The translations under genes were made by a program, and so were the position numbers. DNA of 46,631 bases from assembly GCA_030682175.1 (NCBI GenBank), contig JAUXOM010000010.1:1-46631 (forward strand), read 5' to 3'. This DNA is from Rhodocyclaceae bacterium. GTDB lineage: Bacteria; Pseudomonadota; Gammaproteobacteria; Burkholderiales; Rhodocyclaceae. The notes beneath the pieces were generated by a model. The model saw only the letters and a program-made list of their open reading frames with translations. It had not been told where the DNA came from and made no database searches. Positions 34,783 to 43,777 of this stretch are shown in pieces; position 1 is the first letter of the stretch, and each line of letters begins with the position of its first letter.

Positions 34783-34968
34783 TCAGTCCCCAGCCTTTTC
34801 CCCGGACTTTCCCTGGTGCGCTTGCCACGCCGCGTAGCACTCCAGACCGCAAAAGTTCACAAAGTAGTCGCTGGCTTCAGGGGTAAATACTTCGGACAGC
34901 GGAATCTCTTTGAGGCACGTCTCGCAAGTAACGTGTTCAGCCGTGACCGGCTTGTCAATGGGCGCCAT
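34783..34968 (-). CDS. Small zinc-finger protein (DUF3330-like)
   Basis: The 61-residue product has Cys15-x2-Cys18 (VTCETCLKEIP) and Cys40-x3-Cys44 (VNFCGLECYAAW), a four-cysteine zinc site, between a short acidic middle and a charged tail. It matches the DUF3330 pattern; the function is unknown. A strong Shine-Dalgarno AAAGGAGTG lies just upstream of the ATG at 34968, which supports translation. It stands alone between a convergent and a divergent neighbour. Confidence 0.82.
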   Translation of the reverse strand: MAPIDKPVTAEHVTCETCLKEIPLSEVFTPEASDYFVNFCGLECYAAWQAHQGKSGEKAGD

Positions 34969-35005
34969 GATTCACTCCTTTCTTGTTCCATTCTGCTTTC
35001 AATAT

Positions 35006-35025
35006 AGATCATCAGCTGATGGTGC
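35006..35025. promoter_or_regulatory. Palindrome upstream of the DUF3330 gene
   Basis: CATCAGCTGATG (35010-35021) is a perfect 12-base palindrome. On the minus strand it is followed by TATATT (about 35001-35006), a -10-like element for the small zinc-finger gene. It could be an operator; this is a weak, sequence-only suggestion. Confidence 0.3.
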
Positions 35026-35111
35026 TCGCCATTTGTCAGTCTGGCTCTGGCCAGCGCGAAGCACTACACTAACGCCCCTTGGTTATTGCCAATTTCGAGA
35101 GTTTTCACCGC

Positions 35112-36164
35112 ATGCCGCTTCACGACAATTCCGACGGATTCAAACTGCAGTTTTCCAGCGACAACACGGCCGGCATCTGTCCGGAAGCCCTGGCCGCGTT
35201 CAATGCCGCCAACCGGGGATTCGTCCCTTCCTATGGCAATGACGACCACACACTCGCTGTGTGCGACCGCCTGCGCGCGGTGTTCGAGACCGACTGCGAA
35301 GTGTTTTTCGTCTTCAACGGCACGGCAGCCAATTCGCTGGCCCTGGCGGCGCTGTGCCAGTCCTATCAGGGCGTCATCTGCACCGACACGGCGCATGTCG
35401 CCACCGACGAGTGCGGTGCGCCGGAATTCTTCTCCAACGGCTCGAAGTTGCTGCTCGCGCCGCATCGGCACGGCAAGCTGACCGCGCAGGGCGTGCGCGA
35501 AGTCATCACCCGACGCAGCGACATCCACTATCCGCGGCCGCGGGCCCTCACGCTGACGCAAAGCACCGAGCTCGGCACGCTCTACCAGATCGGCGAAGTG
35601 GCGGGGCTGACCCGGCTGGCGCGCGAGTATGGGCTGAAATGCCACATGGATGGCGCCCGTTTCGCCAATGCCATCGCCTCGCTGGGCTGCACGCCGGCCG
35701 ACATCACCTGGCGCGCCGGCATCGACGTGCTGTGTTTCGGCGGCACCAAGCTTGGCCTGCCCCTCGGCGAAGCCATTGTTTTTTTCGATCGGGCGCTGGG
35801 CGAGGAGTTCGCCTACCGCTGCAAGCAGGCCGGCCAGCTGGCCTCGAAAATGCGCTTCCTCTCCGCGCCATGGCTGGCGCTGCTGGAGGACGACACCTGG
35901 CTGCGCCATGCCCGCCACGCCAATGCCATGGCGCGCAAACTGGCCGACCGCCTCGCCGCGATTCCGGGCGCCGAGATGCTGCTGCCCACCGAAGCCAACG
36001 GCGTCTTCGTCAACCTGCCCGATGCGGCAATCACCAAACTGCGTGGCGCCGGCTGGGTGTTTTATACCTTCATCGGCGGCGGCGCCCGCTTCATGTGTTC
36101 CTGGGCCACGCAGGAAGATGCCGTCGAAGCACTGGCGCATGACATGGCGCAGGCGCTGACATGA
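35112..36164 (+). CDS. Low-specificity L-threonine aldolase family
   Basis: The 350-residue product is a PLP-dependent beta-eliminating lyase that splits threonine or allo-threonine into glycine and acetaldehyde. It has FSSDNTAGICPEALAAF at the start, YGNDDHTLAVCDRL, VFNGTAANSLALAAL, DTAHVATDECGAPE, CHMDGARFANA (Asp for the pyridine ring) and the PLP lysine in LCFGGTKLGLPLGEA. An in-frame TTG at 35079 exists, but the ATG at 35112 fits the family start. Its stop overlaps an ATG (ATGA, 36161) that once may have started the next gene. Confidence 0.93.
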   Translation: MPLHDNSDGFKLQFSSDNTAGICPEALAAFNAANRGFVPSYGNDDHTLAVCDRLRAVFETDCEVFFVFNGTAANSLALAALCQSYQGVICTDTAHVATDECGAPEFFSNGSKLLLAPHRHGKLTAQGVREVITRRSDIHYPRPRALTLTQSTELGTLYQIGEVAGLTRLAREYGLKCHMDGARFANAIASLGCTPADITWRAGIDVLCFGGTKLGLPLGEAIVFFDRALGEEFAYRCKQAGQLASKMRFLSAPWLALLEDDTWLRHARHANAMARKLADRLAAIPGAEMLLPTEANGVFVNLPDAAITKLRGAGWVFYTFIGGGARFMCSWATQEDAVEALAHDMAQALT

Positions 36165-36173
36165 CAGTATTGG

Positions 36174-36272
36174 CTCCCCACGCTCGCCCCACAGGGATTT
36201 CCTGCGGTCACAAAACCGGCTCGCTGCCCCCCATGGGGAGGCGCACGCCGCCTTGGGGCGGCCCGGCGGCGG
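36174..36272. repeat. Inverted family B element between the aldolase and the Sel1 lipoprotein
   Basis: The inverse family B order is present: a CCCCACGCTCG end (about 36177-36187), CTCGCTGCCCCCCATGGGG (about 36221-36239) and the core CCTTGGGGCGGCCCGG (about 36251-36266). A GGGATTTCCTGCGGTCAC piece (36193-36210) comes from the long family A unit, so the element is a hybrid. It is open in the lipoprotein frame and would be an N-terminal extension if the ATG at 36161 were used. Confidence 0.75.
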
Positions 36273-36277
36273 CGTGG

Positions 36278-37525
36278 ATGCGTGTCCTGGCCGCCGCGTT
36301 TATCTTTCTTTCAGCCATGGGGCTGGGTGGTTGCAGCAGTCAGCCGGAAAAGGGGCAGACGTCGCCCGCATCCGACACTTTTCTGGGCAAGTCCGGTGAG
36401 TTTCTCACCGCTCAGGGCCGGCGTCTGGCCGAGTTCGCCAGCAGCCTGGGCCGCCAGGACCAGCAACGCTTCCAGGCAGAGGTGGACGCCCTGTTCGGCC
36501 AGCCATTGATCGATCCGCTGACCCGCTACCTGGAGGAACATTCGGGCGATGAAGCACGGGTCGACTTTCTGGCCAAGCTTGCCGGCGAGCGCGACAGTCG
36601 CTGCCAGGCGATTGCCAGGCGCTATGCCGGCGAGGCGGCCAATCCGCAGAATCTGCAGAGGTTGCAGCGCGGTTATCTGTACTCCTGCCCGAGCGAGGTC
36701 AAAGCCTTTGCCAGTCGAGTTAACAGCACCAAGCCTGCCGGCAAGCCCAGCCAGGCAACACCCAATGCGGAAGCCCCTGGTCCGACCGCCATGGCGGAAT
36801 CCCTCAGCCGCAAGGAAGCCAATAATTGCTACATGCTGTTCACCATCAAGAATTACCGGCAGGCGCTGGAAGCCTGCCGCGAACCAGCGCAACTCGGTGA
36901 TTCCCGGGCGCAGCACCACATGGCCAGTCTGGCCTTGATCAACCGTGACCAGGAAACCGCCGCGGCATGGGCGACGCGTTCCGCCGCCCAGCAGTTTCCC
37001 CCCGGCCAACTGTTGCTTGGCAATCTGTACAAGGAGGGTCAGGGCGTCAAGAAGGACACTGTCCAGGCCCTGAAGTTGCTGCAACAGGCCGCAGACAGCG
37101 GACTGCCGGAAGCCCTGTATGAGCTGGGAATCGCCCATCAGCAGGGCATGGGCGGCGAGGCCGGTGCGGCCCGGGCCGTGCAATATCTGACCCAGGCCGC
37201 CAATCAGGGACATCTTCCCGCACACCTCGCCCTGGCTGCCCTGTTTGAAACGGAGAATCAACCGGACAAGGCGCTGGCGTGGCTGGTGCAGGCTGCCCGC
37301 AAGGGCTCCGCCAAGGCGCAATTCCGGCTGGGGGACCATTATGCAAAGGGCCGCAATGGCGCGGCAGACAACAGCGAAGCCTATTTCTGGTACAGCCTGG
37401 CGCTGCTCAATGGTGAAAGCCGGGCCAAGCCCCAAGTCGACCGGCAGACGGCCTTGCTCACCAGTGCGCAACTGGATGCGGCGCATGCGCGCATCCAGTC
37501 CGGAATGAACGGCCAATGGCGCTGA
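36278..37525 (+). CDS. Sel1/TPR-repeat lipoprotein
   Basis: The 415-residue product begins with a lipoprotein signal MRVLAAAFIFLSAMGLGGC (lipobox Cys19). After a helical region come several Sel1-like repeats (LLLGNLYKEGQGVKKDTVQA, ALYELGIAHQQGMGGEAGAA, AQFRLGDHYAKGRNGAADNS), which build solenoids that scaffold protein complexes at the envelope. The ATG at 36278 gives a proper signal peptide; the upstream in-frame ATG at 36161 would put repeat-coded residues before it. Its 3' end overlaps the EAL gene by 10 bp, so the two are probably a functional pair. Confidence 0.88.
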   Translation: MRVLAAAFIFLSAMGLGGCSSQPEKGQTSPASDTFLGKSGEFLTAQGRRLAEFASSLGRQDQQRFQAEVDALFGQPLIDPLTRYLEEHSGDEARVDFLAKLAGERDSRCQAIARRYAGEAANPQNLQRLQRGYLYSCPSEVKAFASRVNSTKPAGKPSQATPNAEAPGPTAMAESLSRKEANNCYMLFTIKNYRQALEACREPAQLGDSRAQHHMASLALINRDQETAAAWATRSAAQQFPPGQLLLGNLYKEGQGVKKDTVQALKLLQQAADSGLPEALYELGIAHQQGMGGEAGAARAVQYLTQAANQGHLPAHLALAALFETENQPDKALAWLVQAARKGSAKAQFRLGDHYAKGRNGAADNSEAYFWYSLALLNGESRAKPQVDRQTALLTSAQLDAAHARIQSGMNGQWR

Positions 37526-39873
37526 TATTTTTTGGCATGACCCGGGTCAAGCATTCCATCATGCTGATCCTCGGTTTGCTGGTCGGCCTGTTCGTCCTCG
37601 GCATGGTGTTGATGTCCTCGCTGAACCTGGATGTCTCGCAGCAAGCCTTGAAAGAACTGCGCCAACGCCAGATTACCGACACCTTCTATGCCAACCTGGA
37701 TCGCATCAACGCCCATCACCTGTTGATGGAGCAAAATGCCGCTGGCCTGGCCCGCCTCGGCGAACAGTTCCTGCGGATGAAAAAAGCCACGGGCAACGAC
37801 AATCGCCACGAACTCGAGCAGGCGCTGCAACGCACCCTCGCCGACTTTCCGGACGCTTATGGCGGCGGCATCTGGTATGCGCCGCACACCTACGCGCCGG
37901 AAAACTATTCGGCATACGGCTATCGGCACGGGGCGCAGACGATCATCCAGCGTGACGAGAGTAAATATCACACCCAGGACTGGTACACGCGCGTTCTGCC
38001 GCAGGGCATCGACAGCAATCAATCCGCTGCGCTGCCACGTTTTTACTGGACGCCGGCCTATTACAAGGATCGCATCAACGAAGTCGTCATCAGTCTGGCA
38101 ACGCCGCTGCGCGACGCCAATCAGCGCATCGTCGGTCTGGCCTCCACCGACTGGCGCGTCGACGAAATCATCCAGCTGGTGAGCCGCGTCAAGGTGACGC
38201 CCGGGACCTTCTCGTTTCTGCTGGACAGCGACAACCGCAATCTCTCCAGCCTCGCCGCCGCCGCTGACGTGCTGCTGGCCCAGGAATTGATGGAAGCCAT
38301 TGCGCACAGCCAGCTCCAGCAAAAGATCATCCGGCCGCAGCCGCAATCGGCAATCATCGCCGGCCGGCAACTGGTGTCGCCCATGCAAACCATGAGCTTG
38401 AGCGTCAGGGACCAGGACTACGCGCTGTTCTTCAGTCGTACCCAGGCCGGCATGGTATTTGGCGTGGGCGTGCCCCGCGCCGAGATCGACGCGATCCTGG
38501 TGCCCATGCGCGAAAGCAATCTGCGCATCACGCTGCTGGTCGGCAGCCTGGTGCTCCTGCTGTCCGGCCTGTTGCTGTATCTGGTGGCCGGCATCCTCAA
38601 GCAGTTGCATACCCTGTTTACCGACGCGCTGACCCAATTGCCCAACCGGGAAAAACTGCTGGCAGACCTGAAGCCGTCCCAGCCGGCAACGCTGATCTTG
38701 TTGAACATCGACGCCTTCAAGGAAATCAACGATTTTTACGGGCACCAATGCGGCGACCATGTCATCACCGCCATGGCCAGATCCCTGAGCCAGCTTCTCG
38801 CCCAGCAGCCCGCCTGGACGGGCAGCCGCCTGTACCGCATGCCGGCCGATGAAATGGCGATCTGGCTGCCCGGCGACCGCCCCCCGGAAACCCTGCAGCA
38901 CTACATCGATGAGCTGCTGGCCCATGTCGGCAAGCTGGGCGTCCAGTGGCAGGGTCAGGCCATTCCGCTGCATGTCACCCTGGGGCTGGCCGCGACCCAT
39001 GCGCAGGACAGTGCGTCACCGGGCCACGGACAACTGCTGATCTCCGCCAGTATCGCCATGAAGCTCGCCAGGCAGAACAAATCGAGCCATCTGATATTCG
39101 ACCCGGCGCAACGGGTGCGCGAATCCTACGAACAGAACCTGCTGTGGGCCAATCGCCTGAAGCGGGCTCTGGAGGAAGGGCGGATCGTGCCATTCTTCCA
39201 GCCGATCATGGATACCCGCAGCGGCCGGATCCGCAAGTTCGAATGCCTGGTTCGCATGATCGACGAAACGGGGCAACCCGTCAGCCCCGGGCGGTTCCTC
39301 AATGTAGCGAAAAAGATCCGCCTGTATCGCCAGATCACCCGGACCATGGTGCAGCAGTGCTTCAGTCGCTTTGCCGAGAACGATTACGAGTTTTCCCTCA
39401 ATCTCTCCCTGGAGGATCTGCTTGATCCCGAGCTGACAACCTTCATCGTCAACAGCCTGAGCCAGGGCAGCCTGGCAAAGCGGGCGATCTTTGAAATCCT
39501 CGAATCCGAAGGCATCGAAAACTATGCGGCGGTAAAAATCTTCATCGATCGGGTCAAGGCGCTGGGTTGCCACATCGCCATCGACGACTTCGGCACCGGC
39601 TACTCCAACTTCGAACACCTGCTCCGGCTCGATGTTGACATGATCAAGATCGATGGCAGCCTGATCCGGCTGCTGGATGCCGATCAGAACGCCTTGACCG
39701 TCACCCGCGGCATTGTCGATTTTGCCCGGGGCCTGAACATGCAGACCGTTGCCGAGTTTGTGCACAGCCCGGCGTTGCTGAAAGAGGTGAAAGCCCTCGG
39801 CATCGATTACGCGCAGGGCGCCTACATCGGTCTGCCTGCGGCGACATTGGTTACCGAGGTGGAGCTGGCCTGA
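37516..39873 (+). CDS. Membrane Cache-GGDEF-EAL protein, probable c-di-GMP phosphodiesterase
   Basis: The 785-residue product has a membrane helix (~14-34), a periplasmic double-Cache sensor (~40-330; landmarks GGGIWYAPHTYAPENY, RDESKYHTQDWYTRV, VISLATPLRD), a second helix (~338-360), a GGDEF domain and an EAL domain. The GGDEF active site reads PADEM (443-447), so cyclase activity is not expected. The EAL site is E-C-L (576-578) with Asn629, Glu663, Asp690-Asp691 (DDFGTGYSNFEHL), Lys711 and Glu747 kept, so phosphodiesterase activity is likely. The start overlaps the Sel1 lipoprotein; MTRVKHSIM at 37537 is an alternative start. Signals sensed outside the cell would lower c-di-GMP. Confidence 0.92.
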   Translation: MALIFFGMTRVKHSIMLILGLLVGLFVLGMVLMSSLNLDVSQQALKELRQRQITDTFYANLDRINAHHLLMEQNAAGLARLGEQFLRMKKATGNDNRHELEQALQRTLADFPDAYGGGIWYAPHTYAPENYSAYGYRHGAQTIIQRDESKYHTQDWYTRVLPQGIDSNQSAALPRFYWTPAYYKDRINEVVISLATPLRDANQRIVGLASTDWRVDEIIQLVSRVKVTPGTFSFLLDSDNRNLSSLAAAADVLLAQELMEAIAHSQLQQKIIRPQPQSAIIAGRQLVSPMQTMSLSVRDQDYALFFSRTQAGMVFGVGVPRAEIDAILVPMRESNLRITLLVGSLVLLLSGLLLYLVAGILKQLHTLFTDALTQLPNREKLLADLKPSQPATLILLNIDAFKEINDFYGHQCGDHVITAMARSLSQLLAQQPAWTGSRLYRMPADEMAIWLPGDRPPETLQHYIDELLAHVGKLGVQWQGQAIPLHVTLGLAATHAQDSASPGHGQLLISASIAMKLARQNKSSHLIFDPAQRVRESYEQNLLWANRLKRALEEGRIVPFFQPIMDTRSGRIRKFECLVRMIDETGQPVSPGRFLNVAKKIRLYRQITRTMVQQCFSRFAENDYEFSLNLSLEDLLDPELTTFIVNSLSQGSLAKRAIFEILESEGIENYAAVKIFIDRVKALGCHIAIDDFGTGYSNFEHLLRLDVDMIKIDGSLIRLLDADQNALTVTRGIVDFARGLNMQTVAEFVHSPALLKEVKALGIDYAQGAYIGLPAATLVTEVELA

Positions 39874-39884
39874 GCAAAGCGCTG

Positions 39885-39977
39885 AAAAGTCGGCGTGACC
39901 AGAGGAAATCCCTTTTTCGGGACTGGCGGGACGAAGTGCCCCGTAGCGGGTATGAAATGCCCCGCAGCGGGACGGCG
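39885..39977 (+). repeat. Family A long-form repeat with nested CCCCGYAGCGGG units
   Basis: AAAAGTCGGCG (39885-39895), TGACCAGAGGAAATCCC, TTTTTCGGGACTGGCGGGACG (to 39932) form the long unit. Inserted before the last GGACGGCG (39970-39977) are TGCCCCGTAGCGGG and TGCCCCGCAGCGGG in tandem, each with a small hairpin. It lies downstream of the EAL gene. The rest of the gap to selO (39978-40160) shows no gene, only an imperfect hairpin near 40090-40115. Confidence 0.75.
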
Positions 39978-40160
39978 TTCCTGGCCGCCTAGCCGCCCGG
40001 CGCCAGTCCAGGCAACAGCATGAGCAACGTGGCAGGCTCCAGAATGGCCGACTTGCTTTGGGCGCATTGGGCGCCATCTGGTCTGAAGCTTGCTGCCTTC
40101 CGCCATCCGGGAGGCAATTAATCGTGCGACCAACCCGGACCGGCGGATGCCGGACAGCCC

Positions 40161-41681
40161 ATGCCAAACAGTGCCATTCCCTTTGACAACACCTACGCCC
40201 GCGACCTGCCGGGCTTCTACGCCGCCTGCCAGCCGGAGCGTGCGCCCACTCCCGCACTGCTGTTCTTCAACCACGACCTGGCCGAGGAATTGCGGCTCGG
40301 CCTGGCCGGCCATGACGCGCCTGCCCTGGCGGCGATGTTTTCCGGCAACGAGCTGCCCGCCGGGTCCATGCCGATCGCGCAGGCTTACGCGGGGCATCAG
40401 TTCGGCAGCTTCTCGCCCCACCTGGGCGACGGCCGCGCGCTGCTGCTCGGCGAGGTCGTCGACCACTACGGCCAACGGCGCGACATCGCCCTGAAGGGCT
40501 CGGGGCGCACCCCGTTCTCGCGGCGCGGCGATGGCAAGGCGGCGGTGGGACCGATGCTGCGCGAGGTGCTGGTCGGTGAGGCGATGCATGCGCTGGGCAT
40601 TCCGACCACGCGCGCGCTGGCGGTGGTGGCGAGCGGCGCGCCGGTGCGGCGCGAGACCCTGCTGCCCGGCGCCATCCTCACGCGCATCGCCGCGAGCCAC
40701 CTGCGCGTCGGCACCTTCCAGTACTTCGCGACCCATGGCACGACCGAGATGGTGCGCCAACTTGCCGATTACGCCATCGCCCGCCACGATCCCGACCTGG
40801 TCGATAGCCCGCAACGCCATGCGGACTTCCTGCGCGCCGTTGGCGAGCGCCAGGCCGCGCTGCTGGCGCAATGGATGCACGTGGGCTTCATCCACGGCGT
40901 CATGAACACCGACAACATGGGCATTCCCGGCGAGACCATCGACTACGGGCCGTGCGCCTTCATGGAGGCTTACGATCCGCGCACGGTGTTCAGCTCCATC
41001 GACGCCGGGGGGCGCTATGCCTACGCGGCGCAGCCCGGCATCGCCCGCTGGAACCTGGCGCGCCTGGCCGAAGCGCTGCTGCCGCTGATCGACACGAGCG
41101 AGGGCCGCGCGATCGAAATCGCCAGCGCGGTGATCGATGCCTTCCCGGAGCGCTACCAGCAGCACTGGCTGGCGGGACTGCGCGCCAAGCTCGGCCTCGG
41201 CGGCGAATTGAAGGAGGTGGCGGACGGCGCGCGCAGCGACGCCGCGCTGGGCGAAAGCTGGCTGGATCTGCTGCACGCGCAGGGGGTGGACTACACCCTG
41301 GCCTGGCGGCGGCTGGCGGATGCGGCGGCCGGCAACGAGGCGCCGCTGCGCGCCCTGTTCGCCGCGCAACAAGGGCTGGAGCACTGGCTGGAACGCTGGC
41401 GCGCACGTTGCGCCGCCGAGGATGCCGCCATGATGCACGACGGGCCGCCTGCCGAGTTGCGCGCACAAGGCATGCGCCGGGTCAATCCCTGGCTGATCGC
41501 GCGCAACCAGCGTGTCGAGGAAGCGCTGGAGGCCGCCTCGGAGCACGGCGAATTGGCCCCATTCGAGCAGTTGCTGGCCGCGCTGCGGCGACCTTACGAC
41601 GAGGACCCGGCGCTGGCGCGCTACGCCGAGCCGGCGGCGGACGCCTTCATGGCGGACTTTCGCACCTTCTGCGGCACCTGA
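40161..41681 (+). CDS. selO: SelO/YdiU family protein AMPylase
   Basis: The 506-residue pseudokinase-fold enzyme transfers AMP to Ser/Thr/Tyr of target proteins in redox stress, as shown for SelO of other species. Hallmarks: AYAGHQFGSFSPHLGDGRAL, KGSGRTPFSRRGDGKAAVGP, LREVLVGEAMHALGIPTTRA, HGVMNTDNMGIPGETIDYGP (catalytic Asp/Asn segment) and MRRVNPWLIARNQRVEEAL. It ends FRTFCGT, close to the usual redox Cys motif but without a further cysteine. The ATG at 40161 matches the family start. Flanked on both sides by family A long repeats. Confidence 0.95.
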   Translation: MPNSAIPFDNTYARDLPGFYAACQPERAPTPALLFFNHDLAEELRLGLAGHDAPALAAMFSGNELPAGSMPIAQAYAGHQFGSFSPHLGDGRALLLGEVVDHYGQRRDIALKGSGRTPFSRRGDGKAAVGPMLREVLVGEAMHALGIPTTRALAVVASGAPVRRETLLPGAILTRIAASHLRVGTFQYFATHGTTEMVRQLADYAIARHDPDLVDSPQRHADFLRAVGERQAALLAQWMHVGFIHGVMNTDNMGIPGETIDYGPCAFMEAYDPRTVFSSIDAGGRYAYAAQPGIARWNLARLAEALLPLIDTSEGRAIEIASAVIDAFPERYQQHWLAGLRAKLGLGGELKEVADGARSDAALGESWLDLLHAQGVDYTLAWRRLADAAAGNEAPLRALFAAQQGLEHWLERWRARCAAEDAAMMHDGPPAELRAQGMRRVNPWLIARNQRVEEALEAASEHGELAPFEQLLAALRRPYDEDPALARYAEPAADAFMADFRTFCGT

Positions 41682-41692
41682 ATACTGCCAAC

Positions 41693-41768
41693 CGCCGTCC
41701 TGCCAGCGCCGAAAAAGGGATTTCCTCCGGTCACGCCGACTTTTCCGTGGCACTGGCAGGACGGCGGC
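41693..41768 (-). repeat. Inverted family A long-form repeat after selO
   Basis: Read on the minus strand: AAAAGTCGGCG (41744-41734), TGACCGGAGGAAATCCC, TTTTTCGGCG, CTGGCAGGACGGCG (to 41693). A second CTGGCAGGACGGCGG follows on the plus strand at 41752-41766, so half units lie in opposing orientation. The rest of the 298-bp gap before folE holds no gene that I can support. Confidence 0.75.
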
Positions 41769-41979
41769 TTTTGCTCGTTTATTCCTCCAGCGCCAGGCGT
41801 CCGGTTGCCAATATGTGCGCGTTGTCGTACAGACAGGATGATTGGCAGGGAACAGTCTACAAATTGAAGGGGCGTCCATGTGCGGGGTGGTTCGCCGCCT
41901 GTTAACGACGACATGGGCTTCAAGGGGGCGCGGCGCGCTGCCGCGCGCACCTTTTTTTGAGCACGAAAGGATTGTCCGC

Positions 41980-42621
41980 ATGGCTTCCGAACCGCATGAC
42001 ACACCCACCCAATCAGCCAAACCGCCGCCCCGCCCCGACCGCGGCGACGTTGAAAACGCGGTACGCACCCTGATCCGCTGGGCAGGCGACGACCCGGCCC
42101 GCGAGGGTCTGCTCGACACCCCGGCGCGCGTCGTGCGGTCCTACGAGGAGTATTTCGCCGGCTATCTCGAGGATCCAGTGCAGACCCTGTCGCGCACGTT
42201 TTCCGAGGTGGATGGCTATGACGAGATGATCGTCATGACCGACATCCGCTTCGAAAGCCATTGCGAGCACCACATGGTGCCCATCATCGGCAAGGCGCAC
42301 GTCGCCTACCTGCCCGATCGCCGGGTGGTGGGCATTTCCAAGCTGGCCCGCCTGGTCGACATCTACGCCAAACGGCTGCAGATCCAGGAAAGAATGACGG
42401 TGCAGATTGCCGATACGCTGAACGACGTGCTGCAGCCGAAAGGGGTCGCGGTGGTGATCGAGGGATCCCACCAGTGCATGACCACGCGTGGCGTGCACAA
42501 GCCGGGCGTGGCCATGGTCACCAGCCGCATGCTCGGAGCCTTCCGCTCGGATGGTTCAACCCGGCGCGAGTTTCTGGCGATGATCGGCCGTACCGGTGCG
42601 GGACCACTGAGCAATACGTGA
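41980..42621 (+). CDS. folE: GTP cyclohydrolase I
   Basis: The 213-residue product converts GTP to 7,8-dihydroneopterin triphosphate at the head of folate synthesis. It has [19 protein letters not shown], zinc and catalytic residues in [41 protein letters not shown], and [13 protein letters not shown] with the third zinc cysteine. The ATG at 41980 has AAAGGA about ten bases upstream; the longer frame from 41842 includes non-family sequence. This is the zinc-type FolE1. Confidence 0.96.
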   Translation: MASEPHDTPTQSAKPPPRPDRGDVENAVRTLIRWAGDDPAREGLLDTPARVVRSYEEYFAGYLEDPVQTLSRTFSEVDGYDEMIVMTDIRFESHCEHHMVPIIGKAHVAYLPDRRVVGISKLARLVDIYAKRLQIQERMTVQIADTLNDVLQPKGVAVVIEGSHQCMTTRGVHKPGVAMVTSRMLGAFRSDGSTRREFLAMIGRTGAGPLSNT

Positions 42622-42626
42622 CGGAG

Positions 42627-42655
42627 CCTTGCAGACCCACAGCGGGTCTGCAAGG
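42627..42655. terminator. Perfect 12-bp hairpin between convergent folE and DUF1566 genes
   Basis: CCTTGCAGACCC (42627-42638), loop ACAGC, GGGTCTGCAAGG (42644-42655). It lies six bases after the folE stop and about 26 bases after the convergent DUF1566 stop. No T-tract on either side. A bidirectional terminator is the simplest reading. Confidence 0.6.
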
Positions 42656-42681
42656 CGGTTGAAAAGTGGGTTGCCATTGGT

Positions 42682-43704
42682 CTAGTGTGTTGCGACGGCC
42701 CATACCGAAAATTCTGCGAACCGCTTTTGTCCGACACCCGTCGCGCCTTTGGTCAGGTACAGGGCCCAAGCCCAGTCGGGTTCGAACAGGCTGGTGGTGG
42801 ACGACCAGTAAATGTCCTGAACGTCGGTGAAAGGATGCCCGGACGACAAGGCCGGGCTGTGGACGGCGCAATCCACCAGCGACTCCAGTTCGTTGAGGGT
42901 GGGCAGACGCCAGGCACTGCCCTCGCGCTCATGGTTGAGTTTGGCCACTGCTGCCAAGGCCTCACCCCAGCGCACCGGTTGCGGGGTGAGGTTCGCGCTG
43001 CGGCGCCAGAGCAGGCGGGTGAGGCGATCCAGTACGCCGGCCTGAAGCATTTCAAAGCGGGGTTCGGGCCACGGGGCACCACAACGCGATTCGCCGTCCT
43101 CGCCGGATCCGGCGCATGCGATGACTTTACCGGCGGCGTCGTAGCACAGCGATTGGCCCGTGCGCGGGACCACGCCCAGACCTTCGCCGCGTACCGGCCA
43201 GAGCATGAAGGATTGGTCCTTGCCGCCGTAAAACATGCGCGCGCCATCGAGCGCGACGTACCAGGCGTGCGCCGGGCTGATGGCCGCCGTCGTCGAAGTC
43301 CAGTACCAGCCGTTGAACACATCGATGAAGGGGTGTCGCTCGGGCAGGGCCGGCAATCTGGTTTGCAGACTGAGCAAACTGCGCAATTCTCGGCGATTGG
43401 GCATGCGCCAATCGCGCTGGCCGAAACGCTGCTCGCGGTTCATGACCGCGACGAAATCCAGCGCTTCCTGCCAGGTGAGCGGGAATTCCGCGAGACCGGC
43501 ACTGCGACACCAGATCAGACCGGTCAGCCGGTCCATGACCTCAGCGTCGCGCACGTCGAATCGCGGCTCCGGCCAGGGTGTGCCAGTGGCAAACGACGCG
43601 TCCTGTCCGGACCCTTCACACGGAAGCTCGCGTCCATCTTCGGCATGGCAAGTGCGTTGGCCGGTATGCAGATAATGGCAAGAGGTCGGGCTCTGGCTAA
43701 TCAT
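42682..43704 (-). CDS. Tandemly duplicated DUF1566 (Lcl C-terminal domain) protein
   Basis: The 340-residue product consists of two homologous halves, each beginning PWPEPRF, continuing DRLTxLxWxRSA, W-x-EAL, WRxPxxxELxSL, HPFxDV, then YW(S/T)STT and ending F-x-W-x-V. The DUF1566 fold is related to C-type-lectin-like domains and probably binds ligands. No signal peptide is seen with the ATG at 43704 (preceded by GGGA); an in-frame TTG at 43734 adds ten residues. The N-terminal ~40 residues contain three cysteines. It follows two tiny genes on the same strand. Confidence 0.82.
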   Translation of the reverse strand: MISQSPTSCHYLHTGQRTCHAEDGRELPCEGSGQDASFATGTPWPEPRFDVRDAEVMDRLTGLIWCRSAGLAEFPLTWQEALDFVAVMNREQRFGQRDWRMPNRRELRSLLSLQTRLPALPERHPFIDVFNGWYWTSTTAAISPAHAWYVALDGARMFYGGKDQSFMLWPVRGEGLGVVPRTGQSLCYDAAGKVIACAGSGEDGESRCGAPWPEPRFEMLQAGVLDRLTRLLWRRSANLTPQPVRWGEALAAVAKLNHEREGSAWRLPTLNELESLVDCAVHSPALSSGHPFTDVQDIYWSSTTSLFEPDWAWALYLTKGATGVGQKRFAEFSVWAVATH

Positions 43705-43777
43705 TGGTAAATCCCGGGTTTGCGCCCACGCCAATCAATCGCGGTACGCTGGGCGTATCTGTTGCAACTGAGACGCT

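Noticed and set aside
39822-42119. 765-codon open frame on the minus strand opposite selO
   Set aside because: It lies antisense to a clearly conserved SelO gene, has low-complexity Arg/Gly/Ala composition and arises from GC-rich third-position bias.
42682-43704. Diversity-generating retroelement target
   Set aside because: DUF1566-like folds can be targets, but no reverse transcriptase, template repeat or accessory gene is in the window.
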